Source: UBA4744 sp963707435
Lineage (GTDB): Bacteria > Actinomycetota > Acidimicrobiia > Spongiisociales > UBA4744
Reading direction: 5' to 3'
Assembly: GCA_963707435.1 (NCBI GenBank)
Contig: CAVPPF010000005.1
Span: 620,001-684,000 of the forward strand
Length of the DNA stretch: 64,000 nucleotides
Part shown: positions 9,352 through 18,118 of the stretch, one piece after another
Position numbering within the stretch: position 1 is the stretch's first letter
Layout: every line of letters begins with the position of its first letter
Made by a program: the position numbers and the translations under genes
The notes under the pieces: model-generated
The model's input: only the letters and a program-made list of their open reading frames with translations
What the model was told of the DNA's origin: nothing
The model's database searches: none

Positions 9352-9771
9352 TCAGACGGCTCGAACCCGGTTGTTGCGGGGGTTGTGTTCCAACTCAACG
9401 AGACCGAGCACCTCGAGCACGGGAGTGACGTAGTTGCCGACCCTGCCCCGGAGGCCCTTCTTGAGGCCGTACCAGCCTCCGATCGGGTTGTCTGCCGAGC
9501 GAGCCCAGGCTTCCACGGAACCCTCCTTGGCCGGCTTCTGCTCGTCGGCATTGCCGAGTTCCATCCAGTCGCCGTGCTCTTGCAGCATGGCGTACATGTC
9601 GTCGATGATACGCAGGTCGTAGTGCAGAACGGTCTTGCCGACGGTGCACACCAGGATCGGCGGATCGGCTTCCTGATCGCGGTACATCTCAAACGACGAC
9701 GTGAGGCTGGGTGTCTGCAGCACCCAGGGGTCCGTCTTCGTGCCCGATCCTGTTGCTTGTGATCCCGACAA
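9352..9771 (-). CDS. Small conserved protein (DUF6855-like)
   Basis: A 139-residue soluble protein with no catalytic motif that I can name. Sequence features such as DPWVLQTPSLTSSFEMYRD, DLRIIDDMYAML, GGWYGLKKG and an RNNRVRAV tail recall a small actinobacterial family filed, from memory, as DUF6855. It uses a TTG start supported by a strong AAGGAGG 5 bases upstream. It is convergent with the EamA gene. Function unknown. Confidence 0.7.
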   Translation of the reverse strand: MSGSQATGSGTKTDPWVLQTPSLTSSFEMYRDQEADPPILVCTVGKTVLHYDLRIIDDMYAMLQEHGDWMELGNADEQKPAKEGSVEAWARSADNPIGGWYGLKKGLRGRVGNYVTPVLEVLGLVELEHNPRNNRVRAV

Positions 9772-9957
9772 TGGATCCTCCTTGGTGGATAGCCCGCCGG
9801 GCGACGACCTGGAACGACTCTATCGGGTTCCAGTCCATCGTGGTCTTCGGGGCAGGCATGTGGGCGCGGGGCTTCCATCCGTCCCCGCAGGAGCGAGCCC
9901 GAACGCCCCGCTTCCCCGGCCCTGCCGGCCACGCGGTACGCTCCGCTCGAGGTAGTT

Positions 9958-10410
9958 GTGATCAACATCACCGTACGAACCGAAATCAACGTCGCCGCGG
10001 ACGAGGCCTTCGCCTACACAGCCGATCACGCAAACAACGCCGCCTGGCAGCGTGGGATTCAATCAACCACCTGGACTTCCGCTCCCCCGATCCGGGTCGG
10101 ATCAACCTACAACCAGACGGCCGATTTCAAGAGCACGGTTACGGCCTACGAGGTAACGGCACTCGATCCAGGCCACTCGATCACGACCGAGTCGCGTCGC
10201 GGGGCCACCTTTCCCGTCACTGTGACTCGCACCGTGGTCCCGCTGGGTGAGGCTCGCTGCCGCGTCACCGTCGACCTGGCCGGCCGTCCTCGGGGGCTCC
10301 GGTGGCTCCTCCAGCCGCTCGTCGCCAACATGGTGCGCAAGTCGATTGAAGCGGACTACCGGCGACTGAAGCGATTGCTGGAAACGACCGACGAACCCGC
10401 CGAACCCTGA
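9958..10410 (+). CDS. SRPBCC-fold (polyketide cyclase/START-like) protein
   Basis: A 150-residue single-domain protein beginning INITVRTEINVAADEAFAYT, the first strand and helix of SRPBCC proteins, with the central WTSAPPIRVGSTYNQTADFK strands and a long C-terminal helix ending VRKSIEADYRRLKRLLE. Such proteins bind hydrophobic ligands in a cavity; the ligand is unknown. GTG 9958 lies 6 bases after GAGGT. Psd follows 8 bp downstream, so the two are probably co-transcribed, which suggests a lipid context (inference). Confidence 0.8.
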   Translation: MINITVRTEINVAADEAFAYTADHANNAAWQRGIQSTTWTSAPPIRVGSTYNQTADFKSTVTAYEVTALDPGHSITTESRRGATFPVTVTRTVVPLGEARCRVTVDLAGRPRGLRWLLQPLVANMVRKSIEADYRRLKRLLETTDEPAEP

Positions 10411-10418
10411 GGAGCCAG

Positions 10419-11117
10419 ATGCGTACCAAGCTCGTTGCCTTCGTCGGAATCACCGGTGTGCTGGCCCTGCTCGTTCAGGCATATGAGCGCTGGTTCTTCC
10501 CCAGGGACCCCGATCGTACGTTCGCGCAGCTTGCTGCGATCGTCGCTCCGGCCGACGGGCGAATCGTGTATGTGACGCCGGTGGAACAAGGCCGCGTGCC
10601 CATCTCCATCAAGGGGAAGACCGAGATCCCCCTCGACGACATCGTCAAAGGCCAGAACAGGCCGGATTCGGGGATCCTCATCGGGATCTTCATGTCGCCG
10701 TTCGACGTTCACTACCAGCGCAGCCCGATCGCAGGAACCGTCACAGAAGTCTCGTACCACCCGGCCGCCTTCAACTACGTCATGGGCAGCATGTTCCTGC
10801 GCAATCTGTTCCGTATTCAACCGATGTACTCGCGCTCGCCACACATCATTGAGAATGAGCGGAACGTCATCCATATCGTCGGAGAGGAACACCAGGCGTT
10901 TGTCGTCCAGATCGCCGACCAGCAAGTCAACAAGATCGACTGCTACGTCCGGCCGGGAGACGAAGTGAACATCGGTCAGAAGCTAGGAATGATCCGCCGC
11001 GGCAGCCAGGTGGACCTCTACCTGCCGGGCATGGAGATCCACGATCTTCCCGGCATCGAAGTCGGGCAGAAGATTCGTGGCGGTGAAACCACTATCCGGA
11101 TGCAGGCCGGAAGCTGA
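10419..11117 (+). CDS. psd: Phosphatidylserine decarboxylase (Psd, short archaeal/actinobacterial type)
   Basis: A pyruvoyl-dependent membrane-associated enzyme that converts phosphatidylserine to phosphatidylethanolamine. The proenzyme self-cleaves at a Gly-Ser (or LGST-like) site; here the cleavage region is GMIRRGSQVDLYLP near residue 190, so the alpha subunit would be about 40 residues. VAPADGRIVYV, MSPFDVHYQRSPIAGTV and ENERNVIHI are characteristic of the short Psd form. A hydrophobic N-terminal segment (about 5-22) can serve as membrane anchor. Length 232 aa is normal for this form. The preceding SRPBCC gene is 8 bp away. No phosphatidylserine synthase is adjacent. Confidence 0.9.
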   Translation: MRTKLVAFVGITGVLALLVQAYERWFFPRDPDRTFAQLAAIVAPADGRIVYVTPVEQGRVPISIKGKTEIPLDDIVKGQNRPDSGILIGIFMSPFDVHYQRSPIAGTVTEVSYHPAAFNYVMGSMFLRNLFRIQPMYSRSPHIIENERNVIHIVGEEHQAFVVQIADQQVNKIDCYVRPGDEVNIGQKLGMIRRGSQVDLYLPGMEIHDLPGIEVGQKIRGGETTIRMQAGS

Positions 11118-11118
11118 C

Positions 11119-12216
11119 TCAGAGACTTGCCCGCCGGGAAACGACGATCGTTTCCCCCGACGCTCCGGAGAACCGGCCCCCGAAGTAGATCTGGAACGCC
11201 CATCTCGACAATCGCTCTCCGGCAAGACGGTATTTGAGCTGGTTGCTGTACAGCTGGAGAAGGTAGATCTTCTGGCGTCCATCGGCTTCGGTATACCGGT
11301 CCTTGGTTGCGTTCCAGATCCCGCCGTAGCCGACGTAAGCCAGGCCCTCCCGTATCGCGAAGCCGATCGACTCGGCCATGATCGCTTCGTAGGCGTGGTG
11401 CGTGTCCCGGGAGCGATCGAACCCGCCCTCGGACAGCTCCAGCCGATCCCTGTGCCGGACAAACGACTGCAGGCCGGTGAGGCGGCCATCGTTCTCGGTG
11501 TAGATGTGCACTGCGTCGCGGCAGTTGACAAAGAAGGAACCGCAGACCCGGTGCGCGTACTCCTTGAACTGCCAGAAGCCCGCACCACCGTGATGGCGAT
11601 AGGTTGAGAGGACCAGATCCGAGAATCGACGGGCCAGGGCCGCATCGACCGGCCCCTCGTGGACCCGGATGGTCCCGCCTGCTTTGTCGTGATCGCGGAG
11701 GTTTCGACGAAGCCGCTTGTGGAGAGCAAGGAAGTCATCCAGCCGGCCGTACTGTTGGCAGTCAATCTCACCCAACCGGTAGTCGGTCTCGAGGAGGCGG
11801 TGCCGTACCATTGGCAGCGCGGCCCGGACATCATCGTCGATCCGGCCGAAGAACATCGCGTAGTAGAAGCTGCGACGGGCCATGGCCCCGAGGAGGGCTG
11901 CTGCGACGGTCGGACGGTCCACGCCCTCGGCGTAGTACATGGTGGTGTCCCAGCCAACATGGTTGCCCTCCCCCAGCATTTGTTTGATCGACACAAAGGG
12001 CCGAAAGCTCATCAGGCTGGTCACACCCAGCAAGTCTCCCCGCGGGCCGACCGCCCGCAGCAGTTGGAAGAACCGGCCGGCCGGAGGGATGATTTCCAGC
12101 ATGCCCGGTGCAATTCCGCGCCGTTGGAGATCCGGCAGGAGGACCGACTTTTCCCTGTCGTTCAGCGGATCAGCAGAGACGACTACCCGCACCGGGTCAT
12201 CTCTGGTAGCCGCCAC
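11119..12216 (-). CDS. GNAT/FemAB-like (BioF2-type) acetyltransferase-fold protein
   Basis: A 365-residue soluble protein whose C-terminal half has the FemAB/BioF2-like GNAT arrangement: FSDLVLSTYRHHGGAGFWQF, GRLTGLQSFVRHRDRLELSEGGFDR, AIREGLAYVGYGGIWNATKDRY. Such domains transfer acyl or aminoacyl groups, but no substrate-specific motif is recognised. The GTG start at 12216 is chosen because AGGAG lies 6 bases upstream; longer in-frame extensions run into the end of the mrp operon. It lies 110 bp downstream of mrpG-E on the same strand and could be read through from that operon. Confidence 0.55.
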   Translation of the reverse strand: MAATRDDPVRVVVSADPLNDREKSVLLPDLQRRGIAPGMLEIIPPAGRFFQLLRAVGPRGDLLGVTSLMSFRPFVSIKQMLGEGNHVGWDTTMYYAEGVDRPTVAAALLGAMARRSFYYAMFFGRIDDDVRAALPMVRHRLLETDYRLGEIDCQQYGRLDDFLALHKRLRRNLRDHDKAGGTIRVHEGPVDAALARRFSDLVLSTYRHHGGAGFWQFKEYAHRVCGSFFVNCRDAVHIYTENDGRLTGLQSFVRHRDRLELSEGGFDRSRDTHHAYEAIMAESIGFAIREGLAYVGYGGIWNATKDRYTEADGRQKIYLLQLYSNQLKYRLAGERLSRWAFQIYFGGRFSGASGETIVVSRRASL

Positions 12217-12325
12217 GTGTAACTCCTCGTTTGCGCAGCCCCAAGGGTATCGACCAGAAAAGGCCCGGAAGCCGCCGATCCTCTCGGGAGCTCCTATCCG
12301 GAGATTCCTGGCGAATCGATGCCGG

Positions 12326-13177
12326 TCAGTATCCGGGGGACAACCGCTCCCGGCTCGTTCCAAAGGCATCGATGATCCGCGACTCGAGCAGTTCAAATCG
12401 CCGCCGGAACAGTTCCTCGTCCCGCAGGTCCATCACGTGGACGAAGAGGCGGGAGTCCTGCACCTCGAGCGCCACGGTGCCGGGGGTAAACGTGATGACG
12501 TTCATCAACAACGCCAACTCGGTGCGGGAGGTGATCCGGAGCGGCACCCCGACGACGGCCGGTTCTACTGAGCGGCGCTGCACCACGGCGCCTGCTACCT
12601 CGAGGTTGGCCTGCACGGTGGCCCACACAAACGTCCCGACAAAGCGAACAGCGGCCAGGGGCCGGAAGATACCCTCCGGCCAGCGCGGCCGGTAGGCGGG
12701 AAGGGTCAGGGCGACGAGCAGAGCAACACCGACGGCGCCCACCAGCACCGCCGGAGACCCGGAATCGGAGAGCGCAATCCAGACGATGATCAACCAGCCG
12801 ATCAGCAGACCCGCCGCACCGGGCCGGTCTCCCAACGAGGGAGGCGCTTCGCCTGCCGTCAAGCCGGCCAGGTCATCCCTGCCCGACAGCACCCGGGGAG
12901 TGGGCGGATCGTGGTAGGCGGCCCGGGCGAGCAGGCTGGCCCCCAGGGGAACCGACAGAAAGAGAAACGCTGAGACCAGCACCAGCAGCGTCACCGCCGC
13001 AACCGTGTCTACCTCGAGCGCGGCAGCCACCGTGGTAAGGATCATGCCGAGCGACGCCGCCTTCGTGGAAGCGTGCATCCGGGTGAAGACATCGGGGAAC
13101 CGCACTAAACCAACGGCGCCGAGCAGCGCCAGGAGAGCCCCAACCAGCACGGCCGTAGCGGCAATGATGTCGATCAT
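12326..13177 (-). CDS. mrpGE: MrpG-MrpE fusion, Na+/H+ antiporter subunits
   Basis: One open frame of 283 codons carries two Mrp subunits. Residues 1-85 are MrpG (PF03334 type): three helices with VGLVRFPDVFTRMHASTKA and LEVDTVAAVTLLVLVSAFLF. After a linker of about 30 residues (GLTAGEAPPSLGDRPGAAG), residues about 120-275 are MrpE: two or three helices, then VGVPLRITSRTELALLMNVI, TFTPGTVALEV and LFVHVMDLRDEE, which match the MNHE domain. In the classical operon these are separate genes in the order E-F-G. Here E is missing between D and F and reappears fused behind G. The ATG overlaps the mrpF stop (ATGA), so translation is coupled. Confidence 0.88.
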   Translation of the reverse strand: MIDIIAATAVLVGALLALLGAVGLVRFPDVFTRMHASTKAASLGMILTTVAAALEVDTVAAVTLLVLVSAFLFLSVPLGASLLARAAYHDPPTPRVLSGRDDLAGLTAGEAPPSLGDRPGAAGLLIGWLIIVWIALSDSGSPAVLVGAVGVALLVALTLPAYRPRWPEGIFRPLAAVRFVGTFVWATVQANLEVAGAVVQRRSVEPAVVGVPLRITSRTELALLMNVITFTPGTVALEVQDSRLFVHVMDLRDEELFRRRFELLESRIIDAFGTSRERLSPGY

Positions 13178-13434
13178 CGGGCCTCACTCTCGATCGCGCG
13201 AGCAACCACCAGGGTGCCGACGAACGCCACGATGGCGATCACCACTATGACCGGTACGAAAGCAGTCTCGCCGGACCGCACCACATAGGTGCCGAGACTT
13301 CCGGCGCCAACGAACAACAGCGTGTCGAGCGCCACCATGCGATCGGCCAGGCTGGGTCCCATCCAAAGGCGGATCACCGCGATAGCCCCGGCCATGGCGA
13401 AAATCGCAAAAGCAACGTTGGTGGCGGCCATCAT
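13174..13434 (-). CDS. mrpF: MrpF, Na+/H+ antiporter subunit F
   Basis: An 86-residue protein with three transmembrane helices matching MrpF/PhaF: an N-terminal helix, then VIRLWMGPSLADRMVALDTL (the signature with conserved Pro, Asp and Arg), and a C-terminal VIVVIAIVAFVGTLVVARAIE. It is part of the hetero-oligomeric Mrp complex that exchanges Na+ for H+ across the cytoplasmic membrane. Its ATG overlaps the mrpD stop and its stop overlaps the mrpG-E start. Confidence 0.92.
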   Translation of the reverse strand: MMAATNVAFAIFAMAGAIAVIRLWMGPSLADRMVALDTLLFVGAGSLGTYVVRSGETAFVPVIVVIAIVAFVGTLVVARAIESEAR

Positions 13435-14891
13435 GTCGAAACCCCCAACACTGGTGCCGGGCCGCTCAACAGATCGGAGGCGGCCCGCGTGGCGATCTCA
13501 ATGAGCGGCTGGCCGGCCAACCCGATCAGCAAGCTGAGGCCAACCAATCCGGCCGTCGCAATCACCATGACCGAACCCGGCCGGCGCCGGAGGTTGGCGG
13601 TCGGGCTACCCCAGAAGGCCGCCGACCAGATCTTGGTCATCGAGAACAACGTGAGAAGGCTCGCCACCAGTGAGACACCGACGACAACCCAGCGGCCTGC
13701 GTCGAAGCCCGCCTGCATGAGCGCCAGCTTCCCCACGAAGCCGGAGAACGGAGGGAGACCGGCCAGGCTCAGAGCGGCGGGGAGGAACAGAAGCGCGATC
13801 ACCGGGAACCGGTGGAGCACCCCGGTGACGTCCTTGAGGCGCCCGGTTCCCGACGCCGATTCGACCAGACCACCGACCAGGAACATCACCGTCTTGACGA
13901 TCACCTGATGGACGATGAACACGATGGCGGCGGCGATCCCTGCCACAGTGAAGAATCCCAGGCCCATGATCATGTAGCCGATCTGGCTGACGATGTGAAA
14001 CGACAGGATGCGCTTGATATCTCCCTGGGAGATGGCGCCGAGGACGCCGACGATCATGGTCAGGCCGGCGATCAGCAGGATGGGAGTTGAAGGACCTTCC
14101 AGGGGGAACAGCAGAGTCTGGGTGCGGATGATCGCATACACACCCACCTTGGTGAGGAGCCCGGCGAAGATGGCGGTGACGGGCGTGACGGCCGTCGGGT
14201 ACGAATCCGGGAGCCAGAAGAACAGCGGGAAGATGGCCGCCTTGATCCCGAACACCATGAAGAACAGCCACCCCAGGGCGGTTCGGACGGCCGGATCGAC
14301 ATCAACCAATCGCTCCGACACTTCGGCGAGGTTGACGGTTCCGGTGGCTGCGTACACGAAGCCGATGCCCAGCAAGAACAAGGCGGAAGCGACCAGTCCC
14401 ACCACCACGTAGGTCATGGTGGCCCGAACCTGACGGGCCCCGGCCCGATGGGTGATGAGGACGTAGGAGGCGGTGAGCATGATCTCAAATGCGACGAAGA
14501 GTGTGAAGAGGTCGCCGGTCAAGAATGCCAGCGCCACACCTGCCGCCAGACTCTGGTACACCGCGTGGAAGGCCGGAAAGGCCTCATCGGTATCTCTCTG
14601 CCCGACAGCGAACGCCAGCACACCCAACAGCGCCGCAGCCGAGACACTCAGCATGAGCGCCGAGAACCGATCGGCAACGAGGGTGATCCCCAGCGGGGCC
14701 TCCCATCCTCCCACGGCCACCGTGATCGAGCCGTCGGCGTCCACGGTGAAGAGGACGATGAGCGCGATCACGAGCGATGCGCTCGAGGACAGCAACGAGA
14801 TCAGGCGCCGAACCCACAGCGTGCGTTGCAGCAGCGCCAACGCCACGGCGCCGAGCGGTAACGCAATCAGGAGCGAAACAACGGCCGTCAT
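13431..14891 (-). CDS. mrpD: MrpD, NuoN/NuoM-like Na+/H+ antiporter subunit
   Basis: A 486-residue protein with about 14 transmembrane helices, homologous to antiporter-like subunits of complex I. Visible landmarks are LFTLFVAFEIMLTASYVLI (containing the conserved Glu of TM5), WLPDSYPTAVTPVTAIFAGLLTKVG (the conserved Lys of the proton channel) and ILSFHIVSQIGYMIMGLG (TM8 region). The length is typical. It lies between mrpC and mrpF, overlapping both by ATGA. Together with MrpA it forms the proton and sodium pathway. Confidence 0.93.
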   Translation of the reverse strand: MTAVVSLLIALPLGAVALALLQRTLWVRRLISLLSSSASLVIALIVLFTVDADGSITVAVGGWEAPLGITLVADRFSALMLSVSAAALLGVLAFAVGQRDTDEAFPAFHAVYQSLAAGVALAFLTGDLFTLFVAFEIMLTASYVLITHRAGARQVRATMTYVVVGLVASALFLLGIGFVYAATGTVNLAEVSERLVDVDPAVRTALGWLFFMVFGIKAAIFPLFFWLPDSYPTAVTPVTAIFAGLLTKVGVYAIIRTQTLLFPLEGPSTPILLIAGLTMIVGVLGAISQGDIKRILSFHIVSQIGYMIMGLGFFTVAGIAAAIVFIVHQVIVKTVMFLVGGLVESASGTGRLKDVTGVLHRFPVIALLFLPAALSLAGLPPFSGFVGKLALMQAGFDAGRWVVVGVSLVASLLTLFSMTKIWSAAFWGSPTANLRRRPGSVMVIATAGLVGLSLLIGLAGQPLIEIATRAASDLLSGPAPVLGVST

Positions 14892-15250
14892 GCCGCTTCC
14901 TTCCTCGCGAGGGCGGCAATACGCCGATCTTCCGGGTCGTCTTCGACCGCGTCCGAATCCGTCAGCACATGGCTGCGGTACGCCAGAGCCAGCAGGAAGG
15001 CCGTGACCCCGAACGTGATGACGATGGCGGTGAGAACGAGGGCCTGTGGGAGCGGATCGGAAATCGCTCCGGTGGACCCGCCGACGATCGGGGCGGCCCC
15101 CGGTCTTCCACCGGACCCGAGCAGCGCCAGATTGGCACCGTGGGCGATGAGGCCGAGGCCGATCACGATCCGCGTGAGCAACCGCTGCATGATCAGGTAG
15201 GTGCCGGACGCGAACAGCACGCCGGCGGCGAGGGCCAGTGCCACGCTCAC
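14888..15250 (-). CDS. mrpC: MrpC, NuoK-like Na+/H+ antiporter subunit
   Basis: A 120-residue three-helix protein related to NuoK: an N-terminal helix with GVLFASGTYLIMQRLLTRIVIGLGLIAHGANL, then DPLPQALVLTAIVITFGVTAFLLALAYR, the family signature, and an acidic C-terminal tail. The GTG start at 15250 overlaps the mrpB TGA; longer upstream in-frame sequence would intrude into mrpB and has no ribosome site. It overlaps mrpD by 4 bases. Confidence 0.92.
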   Translation of the reverse strand: MSVALALAAGVLFASGTYLIMQRLLTRIVIGLGLIAHGANLALLGSGGRPGAAPIVGGSTGAISDPLPQALVLTAIVITFGVTAFLLALAYRSHVLTDSDAVEDDPEDRRIAALARKEAA

Positions 15251-15684
15251 GTCGACTCTCCTTCCGTTTCGCCCAGCCGAAGCAGCACCGTGGCCACCAA
15301 TCCGACCACCACGAGATAGACGCCGCTGTCGAAGATCAGCGCTGAGCCCACTTCGAGTTTGCCGAACCATCGGAGGTCGAGGTCGAGCTTCCCGGAGGTG
15401 AGCAAGGTCCCCCCGAGCACCAATCCACCAAGGGCGGTGGCCGTCGCCAGGGCGATCCCCGACCCGATGAGCGTGGCCGTTCGCACCGGCAGCAGCTCTG
15501 CAACGGCCTTGCTGCCTCCCGTGAGGAAGACCACCAGAAGGCCGGATCCCGCCAGCAAGCCGCCGACGAACCCTCCCCCCGGGGCGTTGTGGCCGACAAC
15601 GAGAAGAAACAGCGAAACCACGAGCAGGGTCGGAACAATCGTCCGTGAGCCGGTCTCCAGCAGGTGTGAGGACTGAATCTTCAT
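15247..15684 (-). CDS. mrpB: MrpB, Na+/H+ antiporter subunit B
   Basis: A 145-residue protein with four helices. SRTIVPTLLVVSLFLLVVGHNAPGGGFVGGL is the MnhB signature, including the conserved HNAPGGGF turn. KLEVGSALIFDSGVYLVVVG follows. Its ATG overlaps the mrpA TGA by one ATGA. It is the membrane partner that completes the C-terminal part of MrpA in this operon type. Confidence 0.93.
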   Translation of the reverse strand: MKIQSSHLLETGSRTIVPTLLVVSLFLLVVGHNAPGGGFVGGLLAGSGLLVVFLTGGSKAVAELLPVRTATLIGSGIALATATALGGLVLGGTLLTSGKLDLDLRWFGKLEVGSALIFDSGVYLVVVGLVATVLLRLGETEGEST

Positions 15685-17996
15685 GGCTGATCCCCGACCC
15701 TTTCCTTCAGTCCACGAACGAGTACCGCCACTCCGAGGGCGGCGATGCCGAGCACCGTGATCTCCCCAAGGGTGTCGAGAGACCGAAAGTCGGTCAGGAT
15801 CACGTTGACGACATTTGTTCCTCCGGCACCGGGAGCCAGTGCGGCGTATTGTTCCGAAACGGGCCGGGCGGTCCTCTGGCCGGCCGCGATGAGGGTTCCG
15901 GCCGCCACGAAGATGCCCACCGCGGACGCAACCGTCCCCCGCACCCATCCCCGGATTCGCCATTTCCGAATCTCGAACCGGCGCGGAAGTCTGGTGAGCA
16001 CGAAGGCGAAGATGGCAACGGTGATGGTTTCGACCAGTAGCAGCGTCAATGCCAGGTCGGGAGCGCCGTACGCAACAAACAGGCCTGCCACGGTGTAGCC
16101 GACGGCCCCGAGCAACAGCACGGCAGCCAGGCGACTCTGCGCCCGGACGACTGCAATCGAAACAGCCGCCACGAAGGCCACCAGAACGGCCTCGGCCGCG
16201 GAATACGACCACGGCGAGTCCTGCCATGCACCGCCGGCAAAGGCCCACGCAACGGCCGGAACCCCGACCGCAACGCTCAAGATGATCGCCAAATAGATAG
16301 GCAGCGAGCCGTTCTGAACGATCCCCGTGATCCGGTCGGCGAAGAGGTTCAATCCGGAGACGGACAGCTCATAGCTGCGCTGCGCGGACGGAACGCGCAG
16401 CGTTTCCTTGGCCCAGCGCGCCGACGACCGCTGCAGGCGGCTCACCGTCTCCCGCTGCAGGTGCACAACCAGTCCGGCCACCAGGATCAGGCCGGATACT
16501 GCCAGAGCGAGCTTCCAACCCGGCCAGAGAACCAGTTTCCCGCCGGGCGCGGCAACGGATACCACCCGGTCCAGAGTGCCCGGCAGCAAACCGAACACCA
16601 ACCCAACCACCGCGAGGACCAGCGGCGGTGCCACCAGACCGGCCCCGGGCAACGCAACGGCGCTCTGGCCGGATCGCGATTCGGGATGCTCCGGCTTGGT
16701 GCCAAAAGCACCCCACCAAAACCGTAGTGCGTACCCGACCGTCGCGATCGAGGCAACGGCGATGACCAGCATCGTGACCCACCGGCCGTCCTCAATGAGC
16801 GCCCCGATGGCAGCCTCCTTGGCGACGAAACCAAGCAGCGGGGGTATCCCAGCCATCGACGCGGCAGCCAGGCCCCCTGCGAAAGACAGAACCGGCAGGC
16901 GCTTGCCCAGGCCAGAGAGCAACCGGAGATCCCGGGTACCAGCGGCGGAATCCACCGTGCCCAATGTGAGGAACAGCGCCGACTTGAAGAACGCGTGCGC
17001 GACCACGATCGCAACCGCTGCGTGCAGGACCAGTGGCGAGCCGACCCCCGCCAGCGCCGTCATGAGCCCGAGCTGGCTGACCGTCCCGTAGGCGAGGAGC
17101 AGCTTGAGGTCGGTCTGGCGAAGGGCCCGCCACGCCCCGATCACCATGGTCACCAGGCCAACCGTCACCACGACGGGTGTCCACATTGGATCACTAGCGA
17201 ACCCGGGCGCCAGGCGAATGAGCAGGAAGATACCGGCCTTGACCATGGTCGCCGAGTGCAGATAGGCACTGACCGGAGTGGGGGCGGCCATCGCGCCGGG
17301 AAGCCAGAAGTGGAAGGGTGCCTGGGCGGATTTGGTGAAAACTCCGAGCAGCACCAAGCCCAGCGCCGCGGTGACCACTCCTCCGGTCGGCGGAGCGGCA
17401 ACGATCTCGGCCAATGATGTTGTCCCGGCGGCTTGAGATAGGAGGACCAGACCGGCCAGGAGGGCGAGCCCGCCCAGCCCGGTGGTCAACATGGCCTGAA
17501 AGGCAGCTGCCCGGGCGCTTCCCTTGCGGTCGTCGAAACCGATCAACAGATACGACGTGACCGTCGTCAGTTCCCAGAACACGAAGAGCCCGAACACGTT
17601 GTCGACCGCCACGAGGCCACTCATGGCCGCGGCAAACAGAACGAGCAGAGCAAGGAAACGTCCGGGACGGGAGGCCTTCTTCATGTAGCTCCCGGAAAAG
17701 ACAACGATCGCAAGACCCACTCCGGAAATGAGCGTCAGGAAAATGAGGGAGAGGGCGTCGATCCGGAGGGCCAGCGAAACCCCGAGCGCCGGGATCCACT
17801 CGAAGTCGGCGGCCAGCGCTAGACCGTCGAGCACACTCCCCGTGAGGACCGCAGCTACCGCCCATACGAACAGAGATGCCGCCGGCAGGGCGCCAAGGAG
17901 GACGGCGCGGCGATGCCCGAGCCTCAGCACGGCCAAAGCGCCGGCCACGGCAATGTGACCGGCGATGATCGCCACAAACCAGGTCGTCGCTTCCAT
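15681..17996 (-). CDS. mrpA: MrpA, large NuoL-like Na+/H+ antiporter subunit
   Basis: A 771-residue protein with about 20 transmembrane segments. The NuoL-like core runs to about residue 500 and includes FGLFVFWELTTVTSYLLIGF (conserved Glu), FHFWLPGAMAAPTPVSAYLHSATMVKAGIFLL (conserved Lys and His) and LLLAYGTVSQLGLM. The C-terminal part contains the MbhD/DUF4040-like LAAVLLLGAVGYTVAGLFVAYGAPDLALTLLLVETITVAIFAFVL and an MbhE-like end. It catalyses cation/proton exchange with the other Mrp subunits. ATG 17996 follows GGGGAG by 4-5 bases and is the first gene of the operon. The 122-bp gap to the divergent usp gene is AT-rich and should hold both promoters. Confidence 0.93.
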   Translation of the reverse strand: MEATTWFVAIIAGHIAVAGALAVLRLGHRRAVLLGALPAASLFVWAVAAVLTGSVLDGLALAADFEWIPALGVSLALRIDALSLIFLTLISGVGLAIVVFSGSYMKKASRPGRFLALLVLFAAAMSGLVAVDNVFGLFVFWELTTVTSYLLIGFDDRKGSARAAAFQAMLTTGLGGLALLAGLVLLSQAAGTTSLAEIVAAPPTGGVVTAALGLVLLGVFTKSAQAPFHFWLPGAMAAPTPVSAYLHSATMVKAGIFLLIRLAPGFASDPMWTPVVVTVGLVTMVIGAWRALRQTDLKLLLAYGTVSQLGLMTALAGVGSPLVLHAAVAIVVAHAFFKSALFLTLGTVDSAAGTRDLRLLSGLGKRLPVLSFAGGLAAASMAGIPPLLGFVAKEAAIGALIEDGRWVTMLVIAVASIATVGYALRFWWGAFGTKPEHPESRSGQSAVALPGAGLVAPPLVLAVVGLVFGLLPGTLDRVVSVAAPGGKLVLWPGWKLALAVSGLILVAGLVVHLQRETVSRLQRSSARWAKETLRVPSAQRSYELSVSGLNLFADRITGIVQNGSLPIYLAIILSVAVGVPAVAWAFAGGAWQDSPWSYSAAEAVLVAFVAAVSIAVVRAQSRLAAVLLLGAVGYTVAGLFVAYGAPDLALTLLLVETITVAIFAFVLTRLPRRFEIRKWRIRGWVRGTVASAVGIFVAAGTLIAAGQRTARPVSEQYAALAPGAGGTNVVNVILTDFRSLDTLGEITVLGIAALGVAVLVRGLKERVGDQP

Positions 17997-18118
17997 TCAC
18001 TCCCCTAGAAATACGATGATCTATTTACGAATTGTGCAACGTATAAGACGCAGATAGTACGAAGCTGATTCGTGATTCAGATTTCGTTTGTTTGAGAGAA
18101 TCAACCGAGGAGCACGCC
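17997..18118. promoter_or_regulatory. Divergent promoter region between mrpA and the usp gene
   Basis: The 122 bases between the two divergent starts are far more AT-rich than the surroundings (for example TACGAATTGTGCAACGTATA near 18029-18050 and TTCGTTTGTTTGAGAG near 18083). This is the expected place for promoters of the Mrp operon (minus) and usp (plus). I cannot assign exact -35/-10 boxes with confidence. Confidence 0.45.
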
